From Flavobacterium fragile (GTDB lineage: Bacteria; Bacteroidota; Bacteroidia; Flavobacteriales; Flavobacteriaceae), in contig NZ_JAMLJN010000003.1 of assembly GCF_023634865.1 (NCBI RefSeq), positions 1-64,000 on the forward strand: 64,000 nt of DNA, read 5' to 3'. Positions 1 through 9,041 of the stretch are shown one piece after another (position 1 is the stretch's first letter; every line of letters starts with the position of its first letter). Position numbers and translations under genes: made by a program. The notes below the pieces were generated by a model. The model was not told the origin of the DNA. It was given only the letters and a program-made list of their open reading frames with translations, and ran no database searches.

Positions 1-1440
1 GGAACTAGCATTCCGAACAGTCTTAATTGACCAATGACAAGATTTAGCTTTTATCTTTCTCTTTCTTCTGTTGAAATAAATTTATAAAATTTTCAAAGAA
101 CTTCCTTTTGCAAACATAGGATGACAAGTTCTCGATTCCGATAATTCGGAACAGGCATACGCTCGATGTGATGGTCTCGATACTTCGACTAAGCTCAGCA
201 CAGGCTAGCTCGATATGACAGCAGGAAGTTGCAGTTTTTTTTGGAACACGGATTTTAAAAATTTGGGAAATCTTTGAAATTTTAATTGGGAGTGGTTTTA
301 TCACACAGAAGGATAGGTTTTTTTGTTGGGTTTTTTTACGGGGCGTTGCACTTGTTTTATTTTGCTAGCAAAGTAAGTTGTTTAGAGTGGTTGGTTTTAA
401 CCGCAGATTAAAGGATTTTGAGGATTTTTTAATTGAAAAGTATTTGTTATGTTTTCAGGTGAACGTTTATTACACCCCTAAAGTCCCCTCGAGGGGAAAA
501 TTCCTAGTGTCACTTTTTATTTGTTCTTAGTTTAAAGATGATTTGTAATGATTGTTTTTGGAACACGGATTTTCATAATTTGGGAAATCTTTAAAATTCT
601 TGGATTTGTTTTTGAACTTGTTTTAGGAACTTGGATAACGGAGGCTGAGGTTCTCGAAGCCGTAGTTGTTGGAACGCGGATGAAACGGGTCCGTTTGGCG
701 GAGCGCTGATGAAACGGATTTTCTTTGTTTGCGTTGAAGGGTTCGCTAAAGCGAATGGTGATGGGGGCGGATTTTCTCTGCGACTGAGAACTGAGACTGA
801 AAACTTATTTTGCTTCAAGTTGTTGGAACGCGGATGAAACGGGTCCGTTTGGCGGAGCGCTGATGAAACGGATTTTCTTTGTTTGCGTTTAAGGGTTCGC
901 TAAAGCGAAGATGGATGGGGACGGATTTTTTGGAACACGGATTTTAAAAATTTGGGAAATCTTTGAAATTTTAATTGGGGAGTGGTTTTACCACACAGAA
1001 GGATAGGTTTTTTTGTTGGGGGTTTTTTACGGGGCGTTGCACTTGTTTTATTTTGCTCGCAAAGGCGCTGAGATGCTAAGTTGTTTAGGGTGGTTGGTTT
1101 TAACCGCAGATTAAAGGATTATGAGGATTTTTTTAATTGAGAGGATATGAACTTAAAGTTAATAGAAGGTATTGTCCCCTCGAGGGGACTTTAGGGGTGT
1201 TATTTGAGTGAATAGTGAAAAGGGATAAGGGATAAGTAAAAAGTGATTGATGATGGGGAGATGGATTAGGTATTAGGTGCAAAGTTAGAAGTATGAGGTG
1301 ATGGAACAATGAGTCAATTTGAATATTATTTAGTGTTATGAACCTTGCTGAAAACTTAGCGTAACTTTTTGATCTAGTAGGAACCTTAACTCGAGTTGAA
1401 TCCGAAGGGTGCGAAGCAAGATTTGAATCAAAATATAGAA
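1..1440. repeat. Intergenic repeat mosaic with no convincing gene
   Basis: About 1.4 kb of interspersed repeats. A 154-bp unit beginning GGAACGCGGATG starts at 671 and again at 825, exactly 154 bp apart. A longer composite element beginning GGAACACGGATTTT occurs near 241, 559 and 931. It contains the inverted repeat GTGGTTTTACCAC. The palindrome TCCCCTCGAGGGGA lies at 484-497 in one orientation of its flanks and at 1175-1188 in the other. A run of degenerate 7-mers (gtgaata, gtgaaaa, gggataa) lies at 1208-1249. Open frames here are the antisense of repeat units and recur wherever the repeat recurs, so I do not call them genes. Confidence 0.85.
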
Positions 1441-1448
1441 CAAAAAAG

Positions 1449-1503
1449 TTGTAGTTATAATTATAAAATATATGTATATTTGAATAAATTATAGTTATAA
1501 CTA
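1449..1503 (+). promoter_or_regulatory. Promoter and palindromic operator of the first AAA/DUF4143 gene
   Basis: TTG at 1449-1451, a 23-bp spacer and TATATTTG at 1475-1482 match the Flavobacterium promoter pattern TTG-N17-23-TAnnTTTG. A perfect 12-bp palindrome, TAGTTATAACTA, lies at 1492-1503, over the expected transcription start. A direct copy of its first nine bases lies at 1452-1460, inside the spacer. That arrangement suits repressor binding, possibly autoregulation, but no binding protein is identified. Confidence 0.55.
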
Positions 1504-1511
1504 AAATAATA

Positions 1512-2720
1512 ATGAATACGATGCCAAGTCATATTATTACTAGAAGCCATTATTTGAATAAAGTAAAACCCTTTATTAATCAATCGATTATTAAAGTATT
1601 TACGGGTCAAAGAAGAGTTGGAAAAAGTTATTTACTTTTTCAATTGATGGACTATTTAAAAACCGTTTATTCTGAACCTTCCGTATTGTATATTAATAAA
1701 GAAGATTTGGCATTTTCATTCATTGCTACAGCGGCTGATTTAGTAACGTATGTGAATGAAAATGCAAGTAAAACGAGTAAGACCTATCTTTTTATTGACG
1801 AAATTCAAGATATAACTGACTTTAGTATCGCTTTGCGTTCTTTACTGTTACAAGAAAATCTGGATATTTATTGTACAGGAAGTAATGCTACTATGCTTTC
1901 TTCGGATATTGCAGGACATTTGAGTGGAAGATTTATTGAAATAAATGTGCAAAGTTTATCTTATTCAGAATTTTTAGATTTCCATACACTACAAGATACA
2001 CCGTCTACACTTGAGCTTTACATGAAATATGGAGGTTTACCGTATTTAAAAAACCTATCCTTGGAGGATGAAGTAGTTTTTGAATATTTAAAAAACATTT
2101 ACAGTACTATTGTTTACCGCGATATTATTAATCGCTTTGCTATTCGAAATGTTTCTTTTTTAGAAAAATTGGTTCATTTTATGTGTAGCACTACAGGAAG
2201 TCTATTCTCCAATAAAAAAATAAGTGATTTTTTGAAATCCCAAAAAACGAATATGCCACCTAATCAAGTCCAACTGTATGTAAATTATTTGGTAAATGCC
2301 TTTTTAATATACAAAGTATCGCGATACGATCTAATAGGAAAGCGTCTTTTTGAGATTGGGGACAAATATTATTTCGAAAATTTAGGTATACGAAATGCGT
2401 TATGGGGCTATCGTTTGGAAGATAGAGGAAAAATAATAGAAAATATAGTCTATAATGAACTTCTATTCAAAGGGTATCAAGTACATGTTGGTGTTCTAGG
2501 CTCACAAGAAATTGATTTTATTGCTCAAAAAAATACCGAAAAGTGGTATATACAAGTGGCTTTAGCTCTAACCGAAGAAAAAACATTGGAAAGAGAATTT
2601 GGTAATTTATTAAAAATACAGGATAACTACCGTAAAACAGTAGTTACACTAGATACCTATCAAGGCGCTTCTTATGAAGGTATTGAAGTTTTAAATCTAA
2701 GCTCGTTTTGTTTGTCTTAA
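1512..2720 (+). CDS. AAA ATPase with C-terminal DUF4143 nuclease-like domain
   Basis: A 402-residue P-loop ATPase. Walker A is GQRRVGKS at residues 32-39, Walker B is YLFIDEIQD at 92-100, and a CTGSN sensor-like motif follows at 121-125. The C-terminal half resembles DUF4143, with a PD-(D/E)xK-like pattern: an early Glu in the IENIVYNEL helix, then EIDF, then YIQVA where an active nuclease would often have E-x-K. Family members are widespread lone genes in Bacteroidota and archaea, and their biological role is not established. It stands alone between repeat blocks with its own promoter. Residues 1 and 4 are both Met; the first ATG was chosen. A paralogue of the same architecture lies at 24626-25795. 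Confidence 0.85.
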   Translation: MNTMPSHIITRSHYLNKVKPFINQSIIKVFTGQRRVGKSYLLFQLMDYLKTVYSEPSVLYINKEDLAFSFIATAADLVTYVNENASKTSKTYLFIDEIQDITDFSIALRSLLLQENLDIYCTGSNATMLSSDIAGHLSGRFIEINVQSLSYSEFLDFHTLQDTPSTLELYMKYGGLPYLKNLSLEDEVVFEYLKNIYSTIVYRDIINRFAIRNVSFLEKLVHFMCSTTGSLFSNKKISDFLKSQKTNMPPNQVQLYVNYLVNAFLIYKVSRYDLIGKRLFEIGDKYYFENLGIRNALWGYRLEDRGKIIENIVYNELLFKGYQVHVGVLGSQEIDFIAQKNTEKWYIQVALALTEEKTLEREFGNLLKIQDNYRKTVVTLDTYQGASYEGIEVLNLSSFCLS

Positions 2721-2749
2721 TGAGCAAAATGTGGCAATGTGTTGATTGG

Positions 2750-2901
2750 AAGTTAGAATTTAGAAGTTAGAAGTTAGAAGTTAGAATTTAGAAGTGAGGG
2801 GAAGTACGAAGTACTAAGTGAATAGTGAATGGTGAATAGTGAAAAAGGATTAGGGATTAGGGATAAGTGAATAGTGAATAGTGAAAAGTGATTGATGATA
2901 A
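2750..2901. repeat. Two adjacent heptanucleotide arrays
   Basis: From 2750 to 2798 there are seven in-register 7-mers of the AAGTTAG/AATTTAG type, ending in AAGTGAG. A 19-bp stretch resembling AGTACGAAGTACTAA follows. From 2818 to 2901 a second run of twelve 7-mers of the GTGAATA/GGGATTA/GGGATAA type continues. The first array has the same terminal unit and similar 3' flank as the longer arrays ending at 4946 and 35104. Confidence 0.85.
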
Positions 2902-2939
2902 GTACAAAGTACAAAGTACGAATTAAAAAGTCTATAGCA

Positions 2940-4640
2940 GGATTGTCCCCTTGAGGGGACTTTAGGGGTGTTTCGAGTGTTTTAAGTTAGTTTGATTTTG
3001 AAGTTTTCGGAACACGGATTTTCGGAACATGGATTTTTTGGAACACGGATTTTAATAATTTGAGGAATTTTTGAAATTTTAATTTGGGAGTGGTTTTACC
3101 ACACAGAAGGATAGGTTTTTTTGTTGAGGTTTTTTACGGGGCGTTGCACTTGTTTTATTTTGCTCGTAAAAGCATTGAGATGCTAAGTTGTTTAGGGTGG
3201 TTGGTTTTAACCGCAGATTAAAGGATTATGAGGATTTTTATAATTGAAAAGATAGGAACTTATTATTTGTTATGTTTTCAGGTGAACGTTTATTACACCC
3301 CTAAAGTCCCCTCGAGGGGACAATTCCTAGTGTCACTTTTTATTTGTTCGTAGTTTTAAGATGATGATTTGTAATGATTGTTTTTGGAACACGGATTTTC
3401 ATAATTTGGGAAATCTTTAAAATTCTTGGATTTGTTCTTGAACTTGTTTTAGGAACTTGGATAACGGAGGCTGAGGTTCTCGAAGCCGTAGTTGTTGGAA
3501 CGCGGATGAAACGGGTCCGTTTGGCGGAGCGCTGATGAAACGGATTTTCTTTGTTTGCGTTGAAGGGTTCGCTAAAGCGAATGGTGATGGTGGCGGATTT
3601 TTTGGAACACAGATTTGGATAATTGGATAAATCTTTGAAATTTTAATTGGGGAGTGGTTTTACCACACAGAAGGATAGGTTTTTTTGTTGGGGTTTTTTA
3701 CGGGGCGTTGCACTTGTTTTATTTTGCTCGTAAAAGCATTGAGATTCTAAGTTGTTTAGGGTGGTTGGTTTTAACCGCAGATTAAAGGATTTTGAGGATT
3801 TTTTTAATTGAAAAGATAAGAACTTATTATTTGTTATGTTTTCAGGTGAACGTTTATTACACCCCTAAAGTCCCCTCGAGGGGACAATTCCTAGTGTCAC
3901 TTTTTATTTGTTCGTAGTTTTAAGATGATGATTTGTAATGATTGTTTTTGGAACACGGATTTTCATAATTTGGGAAATCTTTAAAATTCTTGGATTTGTT
4001 CTTGAACTTGTTTTAGGAACTTGGATAACGGAGGCTGAGGTTCTCGAAGCCGTAGTTGTTGGAACGCGGATGTAACGGGTCCGCTTAGCGGAGCGCTGAT
4101 GAAACGGATTTTCTTTGTTTGCGTTGAAGGGTTCGCTAAAGCGAATGGTGATGGTGGCGGATTTTCTCTGCGACTGAGAACTGAGACTGAAAACTTATTT
4201 TGCTTCAAGTTGTTGGAACGCGGATGAAACGGGTCGGTTTGGCGGAGCGCTGATGAAACGGATTTTCTTTGTTTGCGTTTAAGGGTTCGCTAAAGCGAAG
4301 ATGGATGGTGACGGATTTTCTCTGAGACTGAAAACTGAGACTGAACACTTATCTTGCCTCAAGTTTTGGAACACAGATTTGGATAATTGGAGAAATCTTT
4401 GAAATTTTAATTTGGGAGTGGTTTTACCACACAGAAGGATAGGTTTTTTTGTTGAGGTTTTTTACGGGGCGTTGCACTTGTTTTATTTTGCTCGTAAAAG
4501 CATTGAGATGCTAAGTTGTTTAGGGTGGTTGGTTTTAACCGCAGATTAAAGGATTATGAGGATTTTTTTTAATTGAGAGGATATGAACTTAAAGTTAATA
4601 GAAGGCATTGTCTATTTGAGGGGACTTTAGGGGTGTTATT
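2940..4640. repeat. Composite repeat block with a ~564-bp tandem duplication
   Basis: Two nearly identical copies of a composite element lie head to tail, about 3040-3603 and 3604-4167. The period is 564 bp, measured between GGAACGCGG at 3497 and at 4061. Each copy carries GTGGTTTTACCAC, a GGTTGGTTTTAACC inverted repeat, TCCCCTCGAGGGGA (3307-3320 and 3871-3884), a GAGGTTCTCGAAGCC hairpin and a start of the 154-bp unit. The 154-bp unit also repeats at 4061 and 4215. A third, partial composite starts near 4366. No gene is supported here. Confidence 0.85.
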
Positions 4641-4656
4641 TGAGTGAATGGTGAAT

Positions 4657-4946
4657 GGTGAAAGGTGAAAGGTGAAAGGTGAAAGGTGAAAGGTGAAAGG
4701 TGAAAGGTGAAAGGTGAAAGGTGAAAGGTGAAAGGTGATGGGGGGATGGGAAAAGTGAAATGGTGAAGGGTAAGTACGAGGTTGGAATTTAGAAGTTAGA
4801 ATTTAGAAGTTAGAAGTTAGAATATAGAATTTAGAAGTTAGAATATAGAATTTAGAATTTAGAAGTTAGAATTTAGAATTTAGAATTTAGAAGTTAGAAT
4901 TTAGAAGTTAGAATATAGAATTTAGAAATTAGAATTTAGAAGTGAG
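4657..4946. repeat. Heptamer satellites: 11 perfect GGTGAAA, then 23 AATTTAG-type units
   Basis: GGTGAAA is repeated eleven times without error at 4657-4733. After about 50 bp, 23 in-register units of AATTTAG, AAGTTAG, AATATAG and AAATTAG run from 4786 to 4946, ending in AAGTGAG. The unrelated motifs share the 7-bp period. The rest of the gap to the promoter at 5147 is AT-rich, with no gene seen. Confidence 0.9.
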
Positions 4947-5146
4947 ATTAAGTACGAAGTTTGAAGTATGAGTTACGGGATTTGGTTTTTTGTTTGAATT
5001 GGAAATGATTGGGTGGGGAATTATTAGAAGGGATATTGGTGCTGTTTTTATTAATAGATGTCCCCTTTTGGGTGGACTTTTTTAAGTGAATTGCTGTTTA
5101 ATGGCTCTGTTTAGGCCGTTTTGTTATTCCTTTGCGTCTTCAAAAG

Positions 5147-5183
5147 TTGGTGGTTTGAAATAAATGAGTACTTTTGTTACTCA
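5147..5183 (+). promoter_or_regulatory. Promoter of the polysaccharide locus with an operator over the -7 box
   Basis: TTG at 5147-5149, exactly 19 bp, then TACTTTTG at 5169-5176 is a full match to the Bacteroidota sigma-factor consensus. The -7 box is embedded in an inverted repeat, TGAGTA (5165-5170) and TACTCA (5178-5183), separated by 7 bp. A protein bound there would block the promoter. The adjacent winged-helix gene starts only 12 bp downstream and is the obvious candidate. Confidence 0.65.
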
Positions 5184-5194
5184 AAGATTTATAA

Positions 5195-5701
5195 ATGTTA
5201 CAGTCGTTAATTACATCTAAGACGCGTATCCGGTTGTTGGTAAAGTTTTTTTTAAGCGTTACTAATGCGGGGTATTTGCGTGGGTTGGCTCAGGAGATGA
5301 ATGAGAATACGAATGCCATTCGCAAGGAATTGAATAATTTGAGTGAGGCGGGGTATATTTTACGAGAAGAGCAGGATGGGAAGATTATGTATCGAGCGAA
5401 TGAGCAGCACTCTCTTTTTGCTACTTTACAACAATTGATTCGCAAGTATGTGGGGATTGATGTGATTGTAGCGCAGATTTTAAGTCGCATGGGGGATGTA
5501 CATCGTATTTTTATTGTTGGGGATTATGCTCAGGGAATAGATTCGGGTGTCGTGGAGGTGGTGCTGGAGGGTACGGATTTGAATTTGGATTATATTACGC
5601 AATTGGCTCCCAAGATACAGGGTGAGATTGATAAGGAGGTTCGGTTCTATGTGACGGAGGCTTTCACAGGTGCCGGACTTTTGATTTTTGAAAATAAATA
5701 A
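5195..5701 (+). CDS. Winged-helix regulator with degenerate nucleotidyltransferase-like domain
   Basis: A 168-residue protein. Residues about 8-70 form an ArsR-like winged helix (ALRGLAQEM-type recognition segment, then a wing around REEQDGKIMY). Residues about 85-165 resemble a small nucleotidyltransferase fold: GDYAQGIDSG corresponds to the GSxARG motif, but the usual D-x-D pair is replaced in VVEVVLEG, so catalysis is unlikely. Similar proteins commonly open polysaccharide loci in Bacteroidota. It has its own promoter with an inverted repeat across the -7 element, suggesting autoregulation or control of the locus. The regulatory role is inferred from context. Confidence 0.75.
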   Translation: MLQSLITSKTRIRLLVKFFLSVTNAGYLRGLAQEMNENTNAIRKELNNLSEAGYILREEQDGKIMYRANEQHSLFATLQQLIRKYVGIDVIVAQILSRMGDVHRIFIVGDYAQGIDSGVVEVVLEGTDLNLDYITQLAPKIQGEIDKEVRFYVTEAFTGAGLLIFENK

Positions 5702-6038
5702 GGGATTTTCTCTCTTTTTTTCGCAGGTGGACATTGGAAAATGGGACTCACGGGGCGAAGCTGTGGGAAGTGAATAGGGATTAGGGAAAAGTGGGAAGTA
5801 CGATGTGGGAAGTAAATCACTACGGCTTCGAGAGCCTCAGCCTCCGTTTAAAGTAAAAAGTACGATGTACGAAACGGGAAGTAAGTGGTGATGGGGAGAT
5901 GAGGCGATGAGGAGATGGGGAGATTTGAGAAGGAAAAAATAAAAATTAAAAAGATGATGGGTTAAGGTTTCCTTTTTGATCTATTTAGATATAACTTACT
6001 GTAAAAAAAAACTACTATAAAATTTAAAAAGCATACCG
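5702..6038. repeat. Gap with degenerate 7-mers and a small palindrome
   Basis: In-register 7-mers such as gtgaata, gggatta, gggaaaa and gtgggaa run from 5770 to 5818. Comparable 7-mers (gtaaaaa, gtacgat, gtacgaa) run from about 5853 to 5901. Between them, at about 5821-5850, lies a reverse-oriented copy of the GAGGTTCTCGAAGCC-type hairpin found elsewhere in the window. I found no promoter consensus before the next gene, so readthrough from 5147 is possible. Confidence 0.7.
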
Positions 6039-6464
6039 ATGAAAATAGGAATTACTTTTAGTGCATTTGATTTATTGCATGCAGGACACATTAAAATGTT
6101 AGAGGAAGCCAAAAGGCAGTGTGATTATTTGATTTGTGGATTGCAAACCGACCCAACCCTAGACCGACCAGAAAAAAACAAGCCTACTCAGACTGTTGTA
6201 GAAAGATACATCCAACTTAAAGGGTGCAAGTTTGTAGATGAGATTGTGCCGTATGCTACGGAGCAGGATTTGGAGGATATTTTGCGTTCGTTTAAAATTG
6301 ATGTTCGTATTTTGGGAGAAGAATACCGAGATACTAACTTTACGGGACGTGCTTATTGTGAGGAGAAGGGGATAGAATTGTATTTTAATACAAGAGATCA
6401 TCGTTTTTCTAGTAGTGGTTTGCGAAAAGTGGTGGCGGATATTGAGTTGCGAAAAGTGAAATAG
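6039..6464 (+). CDS. Glycerol-3-phosphate cytidylyltransferase-like nucleotidyltransferase
   Basis: A 141-residue cytidylyltransferase of the TagD family. The catalytic HxGH motif is HAGH at residues 14-17, and the C-terminal SSSGLR (124-129) matches the ISSTxxR signature for nucleotide phosphate binding. The length equals the single-domain family. Such enzymes make CDP-glycerol or a related CDP-alcohol, which could decorate the polysaccharide. No dedicated CDP-glycerol transferase was recognised in the locus, so the true substrate is open. The 131-bp gap to the next gene holds two GTGAAAA heptamers. Confidence 0.8.
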   Translation: MKIGITFSAFDLLHAGHIKMLEEAKRQCDYLICGLQTDPTLDRPEKNKPTQTVVERYIQLKGCKFVDEIVPYATEQDLEDILRSFKIDVRILGEEYRDTNFTGRAYCEEKGIELYFNTRDHRFSSSGLRKVVADIELRKVK

Positions 6465-6595
6465 CAGGGTGAGGGACGAGATATAAAGTGAAAAGTGAAA
6501 AGTATAAGGTAGTATCAGTAACTCTTTTTAGGTTTAAAATACTGCTAAGAATTAATACATTATAATTATAAATTAAAAACGTTTCCCCATACCTT

Positions 6596-7570
6596 ATGAA
6601 GACTATATTAATCACTGGCGGTGCTGGATTTATTGGATCAAACTTAACGGAATATTTTTTAAATAAAGGATATTTTGTTCGTTGTTTGGATAATTTCTCT
6701 ACGGGTTATCATCATAATATTATCTCTTTTTTGGATCAAGCGCATTATGAATTAATAGAAGGGGATATTCGTGATTTAGAAACGTGTCGTAAAGCAGTTA
6801 TCGGTGTAGATTATGTTTTGCATCAAGCGGCTTTGGGTTCGGTACCGCGTTCCGTGAATGATCCTATTACTTCAAATGAAGTGAATGTATCGGGATTTTT
6901 GAATTTATTAGTAGCGGCTCGTGACGCTGGTGTAAAACGTTTTGTTTATGCGGCATCTTCTTCCACTTATGGGGATTCGGAAAGTTTACCTAAAGTGGAG
7001 GATGTTATCGGTAAACCTTTGTCGCCCTACGCGGTAACCAAATATGTGAACGAGTTGTATGCGGATGTGTTTGCTAAGACTTATGGCATGGAACTTATTG
7101 GTTTACGTTATTTTAATGTGTTTGGTAGAAGACAAAATACCCGTGGTGCTTACGCTGCTGTAATTCCTTTGTTTACTAAATTGTTAATTCAACATGAATC
7201 GCCTACTATTAATGGTACTGGAGAAAATTCTCGTGATTTTACTTATATCGATAACGTGATTCAAATGAATGAGTTGGCCCTGTTGACTCAGGATCCAAGG
7301 GCTGTCAATACGGTTTATAATACCGCAGTAGGTGATCGTACCAACTTGAATGAATTGGTCACTTATATAAAAGAATTTTTATCGACTTATGATCCTCAAA
7401 TCGCTAGTCTTGAAATAAAGTATGGTCCTAATCGTGTGGGGGATATTCCTCATTCCTTAGCTTCTGTTGAAAAAGCAAAGCAACTTTTGGGCTACCAACC
7501 TACCCATGCCATTCGAGAGGGATTACAAGAAGCGGTTCGTTGGTATTGGGAGCACAAAGAATTATTATAA
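6596..7570 (+). CDS. UDP-N-acetylglucosamine 4-epimerase, WbpP/TviC type
   Basis: A 324-residue extended short-chain dehydrogenase/reductase. The Rossmann motif TGGAGFIG is at residues 7-14, and the catalytic pair is Tyr145 and Lys149 in SPYAVTKY. The [11 protein letters not shown] segment is typical of the WbpP/TviC group, which interconverts UDP-GlcNAc and UDP-GalNAc (or the matching uronic acids). It lies 33 bp upstream of a WbpO/TviB-type dehydrogenase. The pair would supply UDP-GalNAcA or UDP-GlcNAcA for the polysaccharide. Which isomer is made cannot be told from sequence. Confidence 0.88.
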   Translation: MKTILITGGAGFIGSNLTEYFLNKGYFVRCLDNFSTGYHHNIISFLDQAHYELIEGDIRDLETCRKAVIGVDYVLHQAALGSVPRSVNDPITSNEVNVSGFLNLLVAARDAGVKRFVYAASSSTYGDSESLPKVEDVIGKPLSPYAVTKYVNELYADVFAKTYGMELIGLRYFNVFGRRQNTRGAYAAVIPLFTKLLIQHESPTINGTGENSRDFTYIDNVIQMNELALLTQDPRAVNTVYNTAVGDRTNLNELVTYIKEFLSTYDPQIASLEIKYGPNRVGDIPHSLASVEKAKQLLGYQPTHAIREGLQEAVRWYWEHKELL

Positions 7571-7603
7571 ACAAAAACCATCAAAAAATTTAATCAATAA
7601 TAT

Positions 7604-8902
7604 ATGAATGCATCACCTAAAATAGCAGTAATAGGTTTAGGATACGTAGGTTTACCTTTAGCTCGCTTGTTTGCAACTAAGTTTCCTGTTGTAGGCTTTG
7701 ATATTAACCAAAAAAGAATAGCAGAATTGCGTTCGGGAACCGATAGTACCTTAGAAGTTGAAGACGATATTTTACAAGCGGTTTTGGTAAAGGATAATCC
7801 GGTGGCTTCGAGAACCTCAGCCACCGGATTATACTGCTCCTCCGATTTAAGCGACATTCAAGAAGCTACTATCTACATCGTGACGGTTCCTACTCCCGTA
7901 GATAAAAACAATCGTCCTGATTTGACACCTTTGTATAAAGCTAGTGAAACCGTAGGTAGAGTACTAAAAAAAGGCGATATTGTTGTTTATGAATCAACAG
8001 TGTATCCAGGAGCTACAGAAGAAGAATGTATTCCGGTTTTGGAAAAAATTTCGGGATTAAAATTTAACGAAGACTTTTTTGCGGGATATTCGCCAGAGCG
8101 CATTAATCCAGGAGATAAAGAGCATACGGTTGAGAAGATTTTAAAAGTAACTTCGGGTTCGACACCTGAAATAGGGCAACAAGTAGATGCACTTTATAAA
8201 AGCGTTATTACGGCAGGAACTCATTTGGCTCCTACCATTAAAGTAGCGGAAGCGGCTAAGGTAATTGAAAATTCGCAACGTGATATTAACATTGCGTTTG
8301 TGAATGAATTGGCTAAGATTTTTAATATTTTGAATATTGATACCCATGCTGTTTTGGAAGCTGCGGGCACGAAATGGAATTTTTTACCTTTCAAACCGGG
8401 CTTGGTGGGGGGTCATTGTATAGGGGTTGATCCTTATTATTTGGCACAAAAAGCGCAAGAAGTGGGGTATCATCCTGAGATTATTTTAGCAGGAAGACGA
8501 TTGAATGATAGTATGGGGGAGTATGTTGCTTCGCAGGTAGTGAAGTTGATGATAAAAAAAGGAATTACTGTTAATGGGGCGAATTTATTAATGCTTGGAA
8601 TTACTTTTAAAGAAAATTGTCCTGATGTTCGTAATACAAAAATTGTAGATGTTGTTGCCGCCTTGGCTGATTATGGGATTAACATTACTATTTATGACCC
8701 TTGGGCCAACCCTGAAGAAGTAAAACATGAATATGGATTAGTTACAACTGATGAATTGCCGACCCAGAAGTTTGACGCCGTAGTTTTAGGGGTTGCTCAT
8801 AAAGAATTTTTACAGTTAGATTTAGCTTCTTTGCAAAAAGATACTAGTTTATTGTATGACGTGAAGGGGATTTTGGGTAATAACGTTGATGGGAAGTTGT
8901 AG
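7604..8902 (+). CDS. UDP-N-acetylhexosamine 6-dehydrogenase (WbpO/TviB type) with an in-frame repeat insert
   Basis: A 432-residue nucleotide-sugar dehydrogenase that oxidises C6 of a UDP-HexNAc to the uronic acid with NAD. GLGYVG (11-16) binds NAD. The catalytic cysteine is Cys272 in GGHCIGVDPYY, and the VPTPVD and SPERINPGD signatures are present. Residues about 65-76 (NPVASRTSATGL) are encoded by a palindromic intergenic-type repeat inserted without breaking the frame. They fall in a variable stretch before the strand leading to VPTPVD. All catalytic motifs are intact, so the enzyme probably works. It pairs with the preceding epimerase. Confidence 0.9.
   Translation: MNASPKIAVIGLGYVGLPLARLFATKFPVVGFDINQKRIAELRSGTDSTLEVEDDILQAVLVKDNPVASRTSATGLYCSSDLSDIQEATIYIVTVPTPVDKNNRPDLTPLYKASETVGRVLKKGDIVVYESTVYPGATEEECIPVLEKISGLKFNEDFFAGYSPERINPGDKEHTVEKILKVTSGSTPEIGQQVDALYKSVITAGTHLAPTIKVAEAAKVIENSQRDINIAFVNELAKIFNILNIDTHAVLEAAGTKWNFLPFKPGLVGGHCIGVDPYYLAQKAQEVGYHPEIILAGRRLNDSMGEYVASQVVKLMIKKGITVNGANLLMLGITFKENCPDVRNTKIVDVVAALADYGINITIYDPWANPEEVKHEYGLVTTDELPTQKFDAVVLGVAHKEFLQLDLASLQKDTSLLYDVKGILGNNVDGKL
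7796..7830. repeat. Palindromic repeat embedded in the dehydrogenase reading frame
   Basis: A perfect 12-bp stem (AATCCGGTGGCT at 7796-7807, its complement at 7819-7830) around an 11-base loop. The 27 bases at 7800-7826 are the exact reverse complement of 22881-22907, an intergenic hairpin. Related copies with less symmetric ends lie near 637, 3465, 4027, 22641, 25886, 26124, 26362 and 37684, all in intergenic repeats. Confidence 0.9.
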
Positions 8903-9041
8903 AAGTGTCAGTAAAAAATGCAAAAACAGTTATTATAGAATATGCAAAGTGACATTAGACCTGGGGGCATATGACATATTTTAATGAGGATGTTATTGTT
9001 CGAATTGAAGATAATTATGAAAGATTCATATAATATTTATT
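8903..9041 (+). other. Possible remnant of a lost gene between dehydrogenase and flippase
   Basis: The 139-bp spacer contains short coding-like stretches: an open stretch to a TGA near 8951, and a mini frame from ATG at about 8970 encoding roughly 20 residues (VIVRIEDNYERF near its end). The frames do not join. It reads like the debris of a deleted gene, but I do not recognise a family, and chance is possible. Confidence 0.25.

Noticed and set aside
591..818. A ~75-residue - strand frame that recurs almost unchanged at 3981-4208, 22575-22820, 25876-26079 and other places
   Set aside because: It is the antisense reading of the 154-bp repeat and its neighbour. It recurs only because the DNA repeats, has no start signals of its own, and different frames are open in other copies.
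1..5100. Insertion sequences or REP-associated transposase driving the repeats
   Set aside because: No transposase or RAYT frame, and no consistent terminal inverted repeats with target duplications, could be seen in the window.
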